From NCBI GenBank assembly GCA_028284485.1, contig JANQRQ010000090.1, forward strand, positions 1-32,220: 32,220 bases of DNA, in the 5' to 3' direction. The notes under the pieces were generated by a model, which was given only the letters and a program-made list of their open reading frames with translations, was not told where the DNA came from and ran no database searches. Positions 1 through 9,234 of this stretch are shown here, in pieces. This stretch comes from Planctomycetaceae bacterium (GTDB taxonomy: Bacteria; Planctomycetota; Planctomycetia; Planctomycetales; Planctomycetaceae). How positions within the stretch are numbered: position 1 is the first letter of the stretch; every line of letters begins with the position of its first letter. Both the position numbers and the translations under genes were made by a program.

Positions 1-1
1 C

Positions 2-133
2 AACGACAACGACACGCTCACCGGCGGTCCGGAAGATGATGCACTCTTAGGTCAAGCGGGTGCCGACACATTCAACACCCTCGGCAGTGATGTCACCGAT
101 TTCAACGCCGGCGAAGGAGATGTGTTGAATTGA
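2..133 (+). CDS. C-terminal end of RTX-type calcium-binding repeat protein (partial)
   Basis: Only the last 43 codons lie in the window. They read as a haemolysin-type (RTX) calcium-binding tail: NDTLTGG, then GGPEDDALL, then GQAGADTF, which approximates the GGxGxDxLx nonapeptide repeat. It ends in an acidic DFNAGEGDVLN tail before a TGA at 131-133. RTX repeats bind calcium and are typical of secreted or surface proteins; the functional domain would lie upstream of the window. In the +1 frame, codons from 132 to a TAA at 186-188 read DQYQFNDAVSAGPIYDRA. This could be the original C-terminus if a one-base insertion lies near 131, but that frame has a stop further upstream, so the shorter ending is preferred. 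The gene converges on the glycosyltransferase, whose stop codon is at 185-187. Confidence 0.6.
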   Translation, partial: NDNDTLTGGPEDDALLGQAGADTFNTLGSDVTDFNAGEGDVLN

Positions 134-184
134 TCAGTATCAGTTCAACGATGCCGTCAGTGCAGGACCGATTTACGATCGTGC

Positions 185-1447
185 TTAAGTCTGGGGGGAG
201 TATTCCGCCCGTAATTGCTCGATCCAAGTCGCGGCGGTATCGAGAGCAGACGTGTCGCTAAATCGCCCAGCGGATTGTTGGCAGCGATGTTGGAATTCGC
301 GACTTGTCAATGCCCCCAACATGTTCGTCAAACTGTCAGTCGTACAGCGATTCTTCTTCAGCCAATCGCCGACTCTCATTTGTTTGACGCGTGTGGCGTT
401 GTCCTTTTGATCGAATGCAAATGGGATGATCAACTGAGGCGTGCCGGCCGCGAGGCATTTCCCGGTCGTGCCGACTCCGCCGTGGTGTACAACGGCAGCG
501 CAATGCGGAAACAAAGCTCGAAAAGGCGCAAACCGAAAATGTCGGACGAAGCTCGGCAAAGGATCGGGCAGCTGGTCGGAATGCTTGGTGAGCAGGATCG
601 CTCGTTTGCCGAGGCGCTGGCAGGCTGCAATTGCGGTTTCGAAGATCGGGCGGGCGTGCATCATGCCGGTGCCGAATGTCAACGCGATCGGAGGGTCACC
701 GTTGTGGAGAAACTCATCGACTTCAGCGGGTAACGATTGGTCCGCCTGGCCGTCTGATAGTGGAAAACCGGCCAGCCTCAGAGAATCCGGCCAATCGTCT
801 TGTGGTGTAGCGTAGGTCTCGGGAAACATTCCAATGGTCAGGTCGGGTGAAATCCACCATTGAAATATTCGCTTGATCGGAGGGAGATCGATGGTTCGTC
901 GAAAATCATTCAGGTGCCTGGTGATGAGGACGTCGCCGACGGCATCGACCGTGCGCCAATACAAATGGCCAAAAGGGCGCGGCGCCCACGCGGGCAGGGA
1001 TAATCCCGCAGGCATAACGGGGGGTGCGGAAACACTGGGGATCATCCAGGGCTGCAATGCGACGCTGGCCGTCGGTATGCGACGTTTCTCTTGGATCAGC
1101 CGCGCGGCCAGAATCGCCGGTGATGCGACGATGACGCAATTGTCACCATGGTCGGTGAGATAATCCGCAATCAGCTTGTAGCTGCGCTCGACGATTTGAG
1201 TTCCCCAGCGGGCACCGATCAATGCGCTCTTCAACGGATGCCAGACGTCGCGGTTCGACAGAAGTTGATCGAGTTCGTTTGTGTCGACAAGCGTTCGGAA
1301 GTGTAGACCAAGTTTGTCGGCAGTGGGGCCGTAACTTTCATTGGCAATGAGCGTGACGTGGTGTCCTCGAGCGTTCAACACGGTCCCCAGTGCGACATAA
1401 GGAATAACGTCGCCGTCGGTGCCAGCCGTGATAAGAAGAGCCTGCAT
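185..1447 (-). CDS. Glycosyltransferase, MGT/UGT-like (GT-B fold)
   Basis: A 420-residue protein of the nucleotide-sugar glycosyltransferase group that includes macrolide, sterol and plant UDP-glycosyltransferases (GT1/GT28-like). The N-terminus has the acceptor-domain opening LLITAGTDGDVIPYVALG, with a glycine-rich turn. The C-terminal half has the donor-binding motif HHGGVGTT at about residues 321-328, followed by AAGTPQLIIPFAFDQ, where the final Asp-Gln pair usually contacts the sugar. No signal peptide is seen, so it is probably cytoplasmic or peripheral to the membrane. I chose the ATG at 1447 because the family normally begins just before this strand. An in-frame ATG at 1477 would add ten residues, and neither start has a clear Shine-Dalgarno sequence. 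The acceptor (lipid, sterol/hopanoid or secondary metabolite) cannot be told from sequence, and no neighbour suggests one. Confidence 0.88.
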   Translation of the reverse strand: MQALLITAGTDGDVIPYVALGTVLNARGHHVTLIANESYGPTADKLGLHFRTLVDTNELDQLLSNRDVWHPLKSALIGARWGTQIVERSYKLIADYLTDHGDNCVIVASPAILAARLIQEKRRIPTASVALQPWMIPSVSAPPVMPAGLSLPAWAPRPFGHLYWRTVDAVGDVLITRHLNDFRRTIDLPPIKRIFQWWISPDLTIGMFPETYATPQDDWPDSLRLAGFPLSDGQADQSLPAEVDEFLHNGDPPIALTFGTGMMHARPIFETAIAACQRLGKRAILLTKHSDQLPDPLPSFVRHFRFAPFRALFPHCAAVVHHGGVGTTGKCLAAGTPQLIIPFAFDQKDNATRVKQMRVGDWLKKNRCTTDSLTNMLGALTSREFQHRCQQSAGRFSDTSALDTAATWIEQLRAEYSPQT

Positions 1448-1952
1448 AGGAAATCGGGCCTTAATGACCGTCTGCATAATCGTCGTTCGTTATGAATTGT
1501 AGAACGGCGAAGTTGATTTGTCTTTCGACGTTGCCAAGCGGATAGGTGAAGCGAAGAAATGGAAAGCGGCCAACCACTTACAAGATCGCGATGGGTGCTT
1601 TCGTCAGGCAAATATAGTCCCTTTGCGGTGAATTTGAAAAAATTGTGACTGCAAAGTAGGACACATCGGCGAGCCTCCTTATACTGTTTGTTGGGCCTTG
1701 GCCGCGACGGGTGCAGAGTCGATGTCTGTACCGGTCTGACATTTCTCGGTTTCGGCGTAATCACGATCGGATTGTGGACAGAATCGCCGAATCCCCCAAA
1801 AACCGGAAACAGCCAAAGACCGATTCTGCGGGATAGAATCGACCACACGATTCTCGGTTGCCGAACAATTCCTTGGCGTCATCGGGAGCCTCGAATCGGT
1901 CCGCAAGCCGTTGTTGTTCACTAGTTTGTTGATGTACGGAGAACTGTTGTCG
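1448..1952. other. 505-base intergenic region between divergent genes
   Basis: This gap separates the glycosyltransferase from the ABC block and must hold promoters for both directions. Short open frames cross it on both strands (for example 1688-1924 forward), but they have biased composition, no ribosome binding site and no recognisable motif. I see no convincing hairpin or direct repeat. The only signal I rely on is GGAG at 1938-1941, which sets the start of the next gene. Confidence 0.5.
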
Positions 1953-4460
1953 ATGTTCGTACGACGCTTGATTGTTTTGTTTACGGCGTTCACCGTATTG
2001 GCCGGTGGAGAAACTGCCGTGTCGCAGACGTCGGAGCCGGGAGACATCGGCTTAGTCCATCCGGCTGGAGTCGCGGGTATCGGGCGGTATCGCGTAAACG
2101 ATTGGGGAGTCGTTGAAGTCGAAATCATCAACAACTCGGATGAACCACGCGATGTTCTGTCGACGATGTATTTTTCGTCCGAGCCCTTGGTGCAGTTTGG
2201 TCGTCAGTTATGGTTGCCGGAGAAAACCACGCGAAGAGCGTTGATTCCGGTACTTCCCCCGGAGACGGCGGCGACTCTCGGATCCGGCGCCTCGATCGAA
2301 ACGATGATTTTCAACCCCGATTCCGATGCTGGAAATGAGAAGGTCATCCGCGGGCGGTATGGAGAAATGACGTACGATGGACTGCTTCCGCTAAACGATT
2401 CGGAACCGATCACTGCCCATATCAGCGCCTCAGAGACGGGAGATTTCAACTATGACAACGTTCCTCGAATGGCGGCGATCGCCTTGCGGAAGAGTGCCGA
2501 TCTAACTCGTCGTGTTTCGGTCGTTACTCCACGCAATGTCCCGCCGTTGGTCGAAGGACTTGATGTCATTGAGCAGTTGGTTATTTCCGGTGGCGAATTG
2601 CTGGAGAATCCGGCGGGAATGATGGCTGTGAAGAACTGGTTGTTTGGCGGTGGCCATCTGTGGCTGATGCTGGATCGCGTTGATCCCGAGTTGGTTCGAC
2701 ACTTACTCGGCGATCGATTTCAATGCGACATTATCGATCGGGTCGGATTGATCGAATTCAGCATTGAGTCGAGAGATTCGAACGGCGATTTCCAGGTCGA
2801 ATCGACTCAGGAATACGAACTTCCCGCGGAATTCGTCCGGGTCGTTCCGCATCAAGCAGAAGTCGTGCATTGGGTGAATGGTTGGCCTGCATCGATGTGG
2901 ATTAACGCCGGCCGGGGAAAAGTGCTAATTACAACACTTGATGCAAAGGCCTGGATTCGCCCCCGCACCGATGATGATCCCAAACCAGTCCCGTCCACGG
3001 AATACACCTCCCATTTGTCACGGCCTCCGCTGGCTCAGTTGGCCGATGAGTTCTGCAAGCCGGTCTCTTCGTTCGAAATTGCTTCGGAATCGATCGCTCC
3101 TTATCTGACGGAACAAATTGGTTACGAAATTGTCGACCGAAGTTGGGTGGCTGCGGTCCTCGGAACGTTTTGTACAACGTTTCTCATCGCTGGTATCTGG
3201 CTGGGACGTCGCCAACGATTGGAATGGATCGGCGCCATCGGACCGGCTGTGGCGATCATTGCTGCCATTGCGATTTGGGCTCCCGCGTCGCAGATGCGAC
3301 AAGTTGTGCCTTCGACTGTTGCTTCGTTTCAACACATCGATGCGAGTGTCGATTCGTCCTCGGCTCAAGTCCAAGGAGTTCTTGCGATATTCAATAACGC
3401 GGAGTCCTCAGAACCGATTGGCAGCGACGCGGGTGGCGTGTTCTGGCCGGAAATGGGCGATTTGGGGGGGAGCACGCGTCGCATGATCTGGTCGGATCTT
3501 GTCAAATGGCGGTGGACCAACTTGACGTTACCAATTGGCGTGCGATTGGCTCCGTTTGAACAGTCTGTTGAATTCGATCAGCCGCTCGCTGCCCATGCCA
3601 TGTTAGGACCTACGGGATTGACGGGCCGAGTGGAATGCGAAAACATGGGGCCCTTAGCCGATGCTTTGATCGCCACCGGCTTTCAGAGGAAATTGGCGAT
3701 TCCGCTCGACGATCTTGGAGCATTTACGGCTGGTGTCGACGAAGTCCTACCTGCGGGGACGTACATCGATTCGACATTGCTGAACGACGAACAACGGCGC
3801 CGGCAATCGGTGTACGAACAAATTTTTCCCGACGGCGAGGAAAGCCGCTTTGGCGACACGATTACGCTGTTGGCTTGGGGAAATCCGGTGGAAACGGGGT
3901 TCGCCTTTGCCGAAGGTTCAGAGCAGGTTGGGTCGGCTTTGGTGGAGATTCCGTTGACGTTGGATCGCACGCCGCCAAATACCGAAGTGATGGTTCCTTC
4001 GCCGCTAATGCGATATCGTGCGGTTGATGGGCCGATGGAAGAACGCGGGTCGCGTCGGGCCTATGATGACCGGCGTGATGAGTGGGTAGACATTCAAAGT
4101 GGTGCAACGGTTTGGCTGCAGTTTCAACTTCCTCAGGAGGTACTGCCGATCGAACTTCGGTCCGCGCACCTGAGCCTGCGGATTAATGCACCGGAGCGGA
4201 CCATGGAGATTCTTGGTATCCGCAGCGGGAACATCGTCACGCTAGACTCGCGCACCGATCCGGTCGGGCCCTTTTCATTCGACATTGACGAGCAAGATGT
4301 CCTGCAGCCGAATTTGGATGGGCATTTTTTGATCGGGATTCGGATCGGACATGTCGATCCGGAAAAGGCGCTGACGACGTCAGAGATTTTGGAGAATCCT
4401 TGGAGAATGGACTACGTGCAATTGGATGTGTCCGGTACGACGCTTGATAGTGACGACTAG
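1953..4460 (+). CDS. Exported/membrane auxiliary protein of an ABC system (GldG-like context)
   Basis: An 835-residue protein with an N-terminal signal peptide (MFVRRLIVLFTAFTVLAGG). The ATG at 1953 is preferred over upstream in-frame ATGs at 1911 and 1932 because GGAG lies 11 bases upstream and the signal sequence then begins correctly. After a beta-rich first part comes a Rossmann-like segment at about residues 170-240 (VSVVTPRNVPPLVEGLDV ... NWLFGGGHLWLML), reminiscent of the glutamine-amidotransferase-like fold in DUF4350/GldG-type auxiliary proteins. Two predicted membrane helices follow at about 397-417 and 424-445, then a long C-terminal beta-rich region. It lies 100 bases before an ABC ATPase, so a role as extracytoplasmic partner of that transporter is likely. 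I recognise no enzyme active site, and the exact family is uncertain. Confidence 0.7.
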   Translation: MFVRRLIVLFTAFTVLAGGETAVSQTSEPGDIGLVHPAGVAGIGRYRVNDWGVVEVEIINNSDEPRDVLSTMYFSSEPLVQFGRQLWLPEKTTRRALIPVLPPETAATLGSGASIETMIFNPDSDAGNEKVIRGRYGEMTYDGLLPLNDSEPITAHISASETGDFNYDNVPRMAAIALRKSADLTRRVSVVTPRNVPPLVEGLDVIEQLVISGGELLENPAGMMAVKNWLFGGGHLWLMLDRVDPELVRHLLGDRFQCDIIDRVGLIEFSIESRDSNGDFQVESTQEYELPAEFVRVVPHQAEVVHWVNGWPASMWINAGRGKVLITTLDAKAWIRPRTDDDPKPVPSTEYTSHLSRPPLAQLADEFCKPVSSFEIASESIAPYLTEQIGYEIVDRSWVAAVLGTFCTTFLIAGIWLGRRQRLEWIGAIGPAVAIIAAIAIWAPASQMRQVVPSTVASFQHIDASVDSSSAQVQGVLAIFNNAESSEPIGSDAGGVFWPEMGDLGGSTRRMIWSDLVKWRWTNLTLPIGVRLAPFEQSVEFDQPLAAHAMLGPTGLTGRVECENMGPLADALIATGFQRKLAIPLDDLGAFTAGVDEVLPAGTYIDSTLLNDEQRRRQSVYEQIFPDGEESRFGDTITLLAWGNPVETGFAFAEGSEQVGSALVEIPLTLDRTPPNTEVMVPSPLMRYRAVDGPMEERGSRRAYDDRRDEWVDIQSGATVWLQFQLPQEVLPIELRSAHLSLRINAPERTMEILGIRSGNIVTLDSRTDPVGPFSFDIDEQDVLQPNLDGHFLIGIRIGHVDPEKALTTSEILENPWRMDYVQLDVSGTTLDSDD

Positions 4461-4481
4461 CGGAGCGAAGTTTTTGCTCCG
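4461..4481 (+). terminator. Small hairpin right after the auxiliary-protein stop codon
   Basis: A perfect 6-bp inverted repeat, CGGAGC at 4461-4466 and GCTCCG at 4476-4481, encloses a 9-base loop containing five T. It starts on the base after the TAG stop at 4458-4460. No U-tract follows the stem, so it may be an attenuator, an mRNA-stabilising hairpin or chance rather than a full terminator. Confidence 0.3.
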
Positions 4482-4560
4482 TAAGGAAATCATCGCCAAC
4501 GGGCGGATTGACGCAACAACTACTGTGTGGCAACAGACGCTTTAACTTCTGGAGTACAGC

Positions 4561-5595
4561 ATGTCTGGAGATGACTCAGTCATCGTTATTAACAATTTGA
4601 CCAAAAAGTACGGGAACTTTACTGCGCTCGATGATCTATCGTTGACTGTCGATCGTGGGCATATTTTGGGATTCATCGGCCCGAACGGAGCCGGCAAAAC
4701 GACCACGATCCGTATTCTGGTTGGTCTCGCCCGTCCGACTGAAGGAACGGCGAGCATTGCCGGTGCCGACTGCGTGAAGGATGCACGGAAGATCAAGAGA
4801 CTGGTCGGTTACATGCCTGACCGATTCGGCTCGTACGACAACATGCGAGTGCGCGAGTACCTCGACTTTTTTGGGGCGGCCTTTGGAATTAAACGGGCGG
4901 ATCGCAAGAAACGCATTGAAGTCGTGCTCGACATTACAGGTTCGACATATATGCAGGACCGCTATGTGGAAACGTTGAGCCATGGCATGCAGCAGCGTCT
5001 TGGGATTGCACGTACTTTATTGCACGATCCGGACGTATTGATCTTGGACGAACCGGCAAACGGGCTCGACCCGGAAGCACGCGTTGAAATGCGCGATATC
5101 CTGCTGCGACTGGCCGATTCTGGAAAAACGTTGATCGTGACAAGCCATATTCTTCCGGAACTGTCTCGAATTTGTAACCGCGTGGCGATTATTACGAACG
5201 GCAAGCTGCGAGCGTTTGGCACACTCAGCGACATCATGCAGAAGTTGAGCCGCCAGCGGACGATCGAAGTGCAACTGGCAAGTCCGGAAGGGGTCGAATC
5301 AGCTTCAAAGACGATTCACGGATTTGTAGAAGCCGACGCGAATGTGACGGCATCGCAGGCCGAGTCGACGGTTCGCTTTCGCTCGAGTAAGTCGGAAGAA
5401 GAGTTGGGTGAGCTACTCAAGCAATTGGTGACCGCCGGAATCGCCGTCACACAGTTCCGCGAATTACAAACGGATCTGGAAGAAGCATTTTTGACGGTCA
5501 CCCGCGAAGATCGCGAGTCGCAGAAAGCCAAAACCGAAAGTCAGCAACCGGTGGCGACAGGGCCGGAGAACTCGTCTGCGGGAGGGATGTCGTGA
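4561..5595 (+). CDS. ABC transporter ATP-binding protein
   Basis: A 344-residue ATPase subunit with all the expected motifs: Walker A GPNGAGKT at 40-47, signature LSHGMQQRLGIA at 139-150, Walker B VLILDEP at 159-165 with DEP catalytic Glu, and the switch His in TSHILPEL at 196. The segment GYMPDRFG stands where many relatives have a Q-loop glutamine. After the ATPase domain is a C-terminal extension of about 120 residues, as in ABC-2 type exporters and GldA/CcmA-like proteins. GGAG at 4551-4554 lies six bases before the ATG. The stop overlaps the permease start by four bases, so the two are translationally coupled. It would energise the permease at 5592-7250. The substrate is unknown. Confidence 0.95.
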   Translation: MSGDDSVIVINNLTKKYGNFTALDDLSLTVDRGHILGFIGPNGAGKTTTIRILVGLARPTEGTASIAGADCVKDARKIKRLVGYMPDRFGSYDNMRVREYLDFFGAAFGIKRADRKKRIEVVLDITGSTYMQDRYVETLSHGMQQRLGIARTLLHDPDVLILDEPANGLDPEARVEMRDILLRLADSGKTLIVTSHILPELSRICNRVAIITNGKLRAFGTLSDIMQKLSRQRTIEVQLASPEGVESASKTIHGFVEADANVTASQAESTVRFRSSKSEEELGELLKQLVTAGIAVTQFRELQTDLEEAFLTVTREDRESQKAKTESQQPVATGPENSSAGGMS

Positions 5596-7250
5596 ACAAT
5601 CCCATCATCGAGCGGGAATTCGTTGGTTTGTTGCGCACACGCCGGGCCCTTATCGTTCAATTGAGTTTGGCTGCCGTATTTGCGCTGATTGTGTTGTTGC
5701 GTTGGCCCACCGATGCGCGGGTGGAGCTTTCCGGTGCACAAGCTCGCCAGGTGTTTCATTTGTTCGGTTACGCCATGCTGGCAACGCTGATCCTTTTAGT
5801 TCCTGTATTTCCATCGACAGCCATCGTTCGTGAAAAAAACAAGGGAACGCTGGCATTGTTGTTGAATTCGCCCCTTGGCCCCGCCGCGATTTATTTCGGC
5901 AAATTGCTGGGACTATTGGGGTTTGTCTGTCTGCTGTTGGTTCTTAGCTTTCCGGCAGCGGTGGCTTGCTACGCGATGGGTGGAATCTCTCTTCTCGAGG
6001 ACATTGGGTCGCTGTACGCGATGCTGGCGTTGGTTTCTCTGCAATATGCGACGTTGGGACTTTGGATTAGCTCCTATGCGAAATCGACCGATTCGGCACT
6101 ACGGGTGACGTATGGAGTGGCGCTAGCCATCTCGGTGATCACCGTTGTGCCACATTTGTTTTTCCAAGGACAGGAAGGCAATCTCGCGGATTATGCGGAA
6201 ATGATGCGATGCGTTTCCCCCTTTCCGGCCCTGATGGAGGTGATGGGACATTCGGATCTGAGTTCGCAAGGATTGATTACGGCCGGGGGAGTGGCCGCTC
6301 GCTTCACGGCGATTGCGATCGTGTCGATCTTCTTTTTCATTATTGCAACGATTAGTCGACTTGATCATTCGATCTTCGATCGCCCCAAAGATTCGGGGCA
6401 AGTGACCGACGAACGAGGCGCAGGACAGCGCACCGTGCGACGCGTTGTGTTTTTGGTCGATCCGCAACGTCGCAAGCAAGGAATTGGACCGCTGACAAAC
6501 CCGGTCATGATTAAGGAATTTCGTACACGCCGATTCGGACGTTCCCACTGGATGCTGCGTCTCGTTGCGTTTTGCGCCCTCACATCACTTGGTTTGACTT
6601 ACGTAACTGTTACGGGAACGATGGCGTGGGGAATCGACACGATTGGCGGAATCATGGTGATTCTGCAGTCAGCTTTGATCGTACTGCTCACTCCCAGTCT
6701 GGCTGCTGGTCTGATTAGTGCTGAGCGTGAAAGCGGCGGCTGGCAATTGCTGCAAGCGACACCATTGACTGCGGGAACAATTGTTCGCGGCAAGCTGATG
6801 AGTGTTTGTTGGACCGTTCTGTTATTGCTGTGCGCGACACTGCCCGGGTATCTCGTCATTGTTTACATTCAACCGGCCATGACGCACCAGATCCTGCAGG
6901 TGCTGGCCTGTTTGTTGTGGACGGCGGCGTTTGCCATTCTGTTGAGTGCTTCCGTCAGCAGTCTATTCGACAAAACTGCCCCAGCAACGACGACGTCGTA
7001 TGCCATCATCATCGGACTATGCATCGGAACATTGTTGTTTTGGTTGGGCCGAGGAAATCCATTCGGCCGGCCGACGGTTGAGGCGGCGTTGTTGTTGAAT
7101 CCGGTCGCTGCGGCGCTCAACGTCATCGAAGCGCCGGGCTTTGCCGAATATGAGTTAGTACCCGGCAATTGGTGGTTCATGGGGTGTGTATCGGCGATCT
7201 GTATCGCAGTGCTGTTTGCGCGAACGTGGCAATTAACGCGGCCGAGATGA
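5592..7250 (+). CDS. ABC-2 type permease, internal tandem duplication of two permease halves
   Basis: A 552-residue integral membrane protein starting at GTG 5592, with GGAGGG at 5581-5586 as a strong ribosome binding site. The GTGA overlap with the ATPase stop supports coupling. The protein looks like two ABC-2 permeases fused. NPIIEREF near residue 3 is matched by NPVMIKEF near residue 303. In the first half, IVREKNKGTLALLLNSPLGPA then GKLLG is matched in the second half by a segment ISAERESGGWQLLQATPL then GKLMS. Each half is followed by several hydrophobic helices, giving roughly 12 in total. A single gene would therefore supply both transmembrane subunits for the ATPase dimer. The substrate is unknown; related planctomycete and Bacteroidetes systems are annotated as multidrug or gliding-type ABC-2 transporters. 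Confidence 0.9.
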   Translation: MNNPIIEREFVGLLRTRRALIVQLSLAAVFALIVLLRWPTDARVELSGAQARQVFHLFGYAMLATLILLVPVFPSTAIVREKNKGTLALLLNSPLGPAAIYFGKLLGLLGFVCLLLVLSFPAAVACYAMGGISLLEDIGSLYAMLALVSLQYATLGLWISSYAKSTDSALRVTYGVALAISVITVVPHLFFQGQEGNLADYAEMMRCVSPFPALMEVMGHSDLSSQGLITAGGVAARFTAIAIVSIFFFIIATISRLDHSIFDRPKDSGQVTDERGAGQRTVRRVVFLVDPQRRKQGIGPLTNPVMIKEFRTRRFGRSHWMLRLVAFCALTSLGLTYVTVTGTMAWGIDTIGGIMVILQSALIVLLTPSLAAGLISAERESGGWQLLQATPLTAGTIVRGKLMSVCWTVLLLLCATLPGYLVIVYIQPAMTHQILQVLACLLWTAAFAILLSASVSSLFDKTAPATTTSYAIIIGLCIGTLLFWLGRGNPFGRPTVEAALLLNPVAAALNVIEAPGFAEYELVPGNWWFMGCVSAICIAVLFARTWQLTRPR

Positions 7251-7296
7251 AACGGTTATTGGCCGAGTTTTTTGTGAAATCGAAAGAAGACTTCCG

Positions 7297-9090
7297 GTGA
7301 AGAACGTAATCCCTGTCAAAGTTTGGCTGTCCTCTGTCATTTTATTGTGCCTTTTCGGGAGCTTTGCTTGCTCACCGACGGCGATGGCCGTTGACATCAG
7401 GCTCGAATACTTAATGGATAGCGATCCGAGTCAAGAGCACGCAAATCCAAGCGAGCGCGTTAATCCTCAATTGAAGGCACTTTGGTTACGGGCATTGAGC
7501 CGTCCCGAGGCCGAATTGCAGCGTCAAGCCGCAGACGCCTTCGCCAAGGCGTATGACTACGGAATGCACGACGTTGGTGATGTCGCCGATCAATTGCAGA
7601 AGATACTGGAAGCGCCGGAGACAAGCCTTGTCGTGCGGTATTCGGCGGCGCGAACGCTCATAAGGTTCGATCATCGAGACTCGGCTTCTTTGTTGTTCAA
7701 GCAGACCGCGACGGGCAGTCTGGATATGGCCATGCTCATTGAACCGGCGCTGGCCAATTGGAAATATGAACCGATTTACGACGTGTGGATGGAGCGAATT
7801 AATAATACTAGCGCGCGAGGTCAACGGCTAATGTTGGCCATTCAAGGGCTGGGCAAGACGGCCCAGCCGTTGGCAGAACCGCGGCTCGTCGAATTGGCAA
7901 TGTCATCAGCCGTGCCGGCCAGTATCCGTTTGGAAAGCGCGCGTGCGCTGGCGCAGATATCGTCCCAGGGCTTAGAGGACGAGTCGTCACAATTACTCGA
8001 CGACCCGTCGCCAGACTCGAGACTCGACCGGTTAGTTGGTGTCTCGATGCTCGTCGGCCACAGTAGCGGCGAAGCAACAAGCAAATTGCTCGAACTTCTC
8101 AACGATGCCGAGCCGGCTGTCGTTGCGCTGGCCGCGGATCGGTTGTTGGAGATTGCCCCGGAATCGATTGCCGAAAAGGGTGACTTCTTGCTGGCCCATC
8201 CCGATGCGAACGTGCGGCAGTTAGGTATACAGGCCTTGTTACAACAACCGTCACCCGAGGGTGTCGAGTTAGTGGGGCAGGTATTGAACGATCGACATCC
8301 GGATGTGAGAAACCCCGCTCGCCACGCCTTGTTGAGTATGGCGACCGAGCATGGTCTGGGGGAATCGGTCCGCCAAATCGCAATGGATGTTCTCGCAGGC
8401 GATACATGGCAGGGTCTCGAACAAGCGATTGTGCTCCTCGTCTTGTTGGATCACAAGGTGGTTGCAGATCGCGTGATCGAATTGTTAGATCATCCGCGTC
8501 CTGAAGTATTTGTGGCGGCCGCCTGGGGGCTGCATCGCTTCCAAGTGCCGGAGACTGTCGACGCCATTTTCGACAAGGCACAACGTTGGAAGGCTGCGGT
8601 CGGTGATCCGAACCTATACTTCGAGCGAGAAGTCGTTCAAGGCATGCGAGTTCAATTGGCGTTCCTAATCCAGGCGCTCACGCTGATGGATTTCAAAGAC
8701 CATGAGCAGTATCTCCGCGAGATGCTTCCCAAAAGGACGGACGACTTTTATGGAACCGAATCGCGTGCCGCCGCGATGTGGTCTTTGGGGCATTTGTATG
8801 CCGATAACTTACAGCCCGACCTCGAGCGAATATTCATTCAGCGTTACAACGACACGCAAAGTGATCCGCCAGAGGCTGTTTATACCCGGCAGTATGCTGC
8901 AGTCGCTTTGGGTCTGATGAAATCACAACGGGTTGCGGAACTGGTTCGGTCATCGGCTGGCCTTTATGACAACTTTTCGGTTGTTATGTGGTGGATCATC
9001 AATCATGTGACTGGGGAAGAAATACCTGAACCGGAGCCATTTGTCGTCGATATCAAGGGTTGGTTTTTGGAGCCGAACGAAGTGCGATAG
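7297..9090 (+). CDS. Exported HEAT-repeat protein
   Basis: A 597-residue protein starting at GTG 7297, 46 bases after the permease, with a purine-rich AAAGAAGA about seven bases upstream. The signal peptide runs to about residue 31 (VWLSSVILLCLFGSFAC then SPTAMA-VDI). A Cys at 25 sits in a poor lipobox, so cleavage after AMA is more likely than lipid attachment. The rest is alpha-helical, with repeated ALAQISSQGLEDESS-like and AVVALAADRLLEIAPES-like helix pairs typical of HEAT/PBS-lyase repeats. These usually serve as protein-binding scaffolds. No catalytic motif is seen. The close spacing suggests it is the last gene of the ABC block and may act outside the membrane with the 1953-4460 protein; this is inference. 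Confidence 0.75.
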   Translation: MKNVIPVKVWLSSVILLCLFGSFACSPTAMAVDIRLEYLMDSDPSQEHANPSERVNPQLKALWLRALSRPEAELQRQAADAFAKAYDYGMHDVGDVADQLQKILEAPETSLVVRYSAARTLIRFDHRDSASLLFKQTATGSLDMAMLIEPALANWKYEPIYDVWMERINNTSARGQRLMLAIQGLGKTAQPLAEPRLVELAMSSAVPASIRLESARALAQISSQGLEDESSQLLDDPSPDSRLDRLVGVSMLVGHSSGEATSKLLELLNDAEPAVVALAADRLLEIAPESIAEKGDFLLAHPDANVRQLGIQALLQQPSPEGVELVGQVLNDRHPDVRNPARHALLSMATEHGLGESVRQIAMDVLAGDTWQGLEQAIVLLVLLDHKVVADRVIELLDHPRPEVFVAAAWGLHRFQVPETVDAIFDKAQRWKAAVGDPNLYFEREVVQGMRVQLAFLIQALTLMDFKDHEQYLREMLPKRTDDFYGTESRAAAMWSLGHLYADNLQPDLERIFIQRYNDTQSDPPEAVYTRQYAAVALGLMKSQRVAELVRSSAGLYDNFSVVMWWIINHVTGEEIPEPEPFVVDIKGWFLEPNEVR

Positions 9091-9234
9091 TAGACGTGGT
9101 ACCCCCTGGCTGTCTGAGGAATCGGATTTGTTGAGTCGGAATGCGAAAATGAAATGCTCGATTCCGGTTCGATTCTGACTTATTTGACATGAGAGCCGTA
9201 AAATCAGTCCCGTGCATTCTCAGAAGGGGCCAAC

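Noticed and set aside
1688-1924. Small forward open frame of 78 codons in the 505-base gap
   Set aside because: No ribosome binding site, no recognisable motif, low-complexity composition, and it overlaps the upstream region of the real gene at 1953.
8099-8581. 160-codon minus-strand open frame
   Set aside because: It is antisense to the HEAT-repeat gene and has an Arg/Pro-rich composition typical of shadow frames.
9119-9170. Inverted repeat GGAATCG ... CGATTCC after the HEAT gene
   Set aside because: Only 7 bp with a loop of nearly 40 bases and no U-tract, so it is not a credible terminator.
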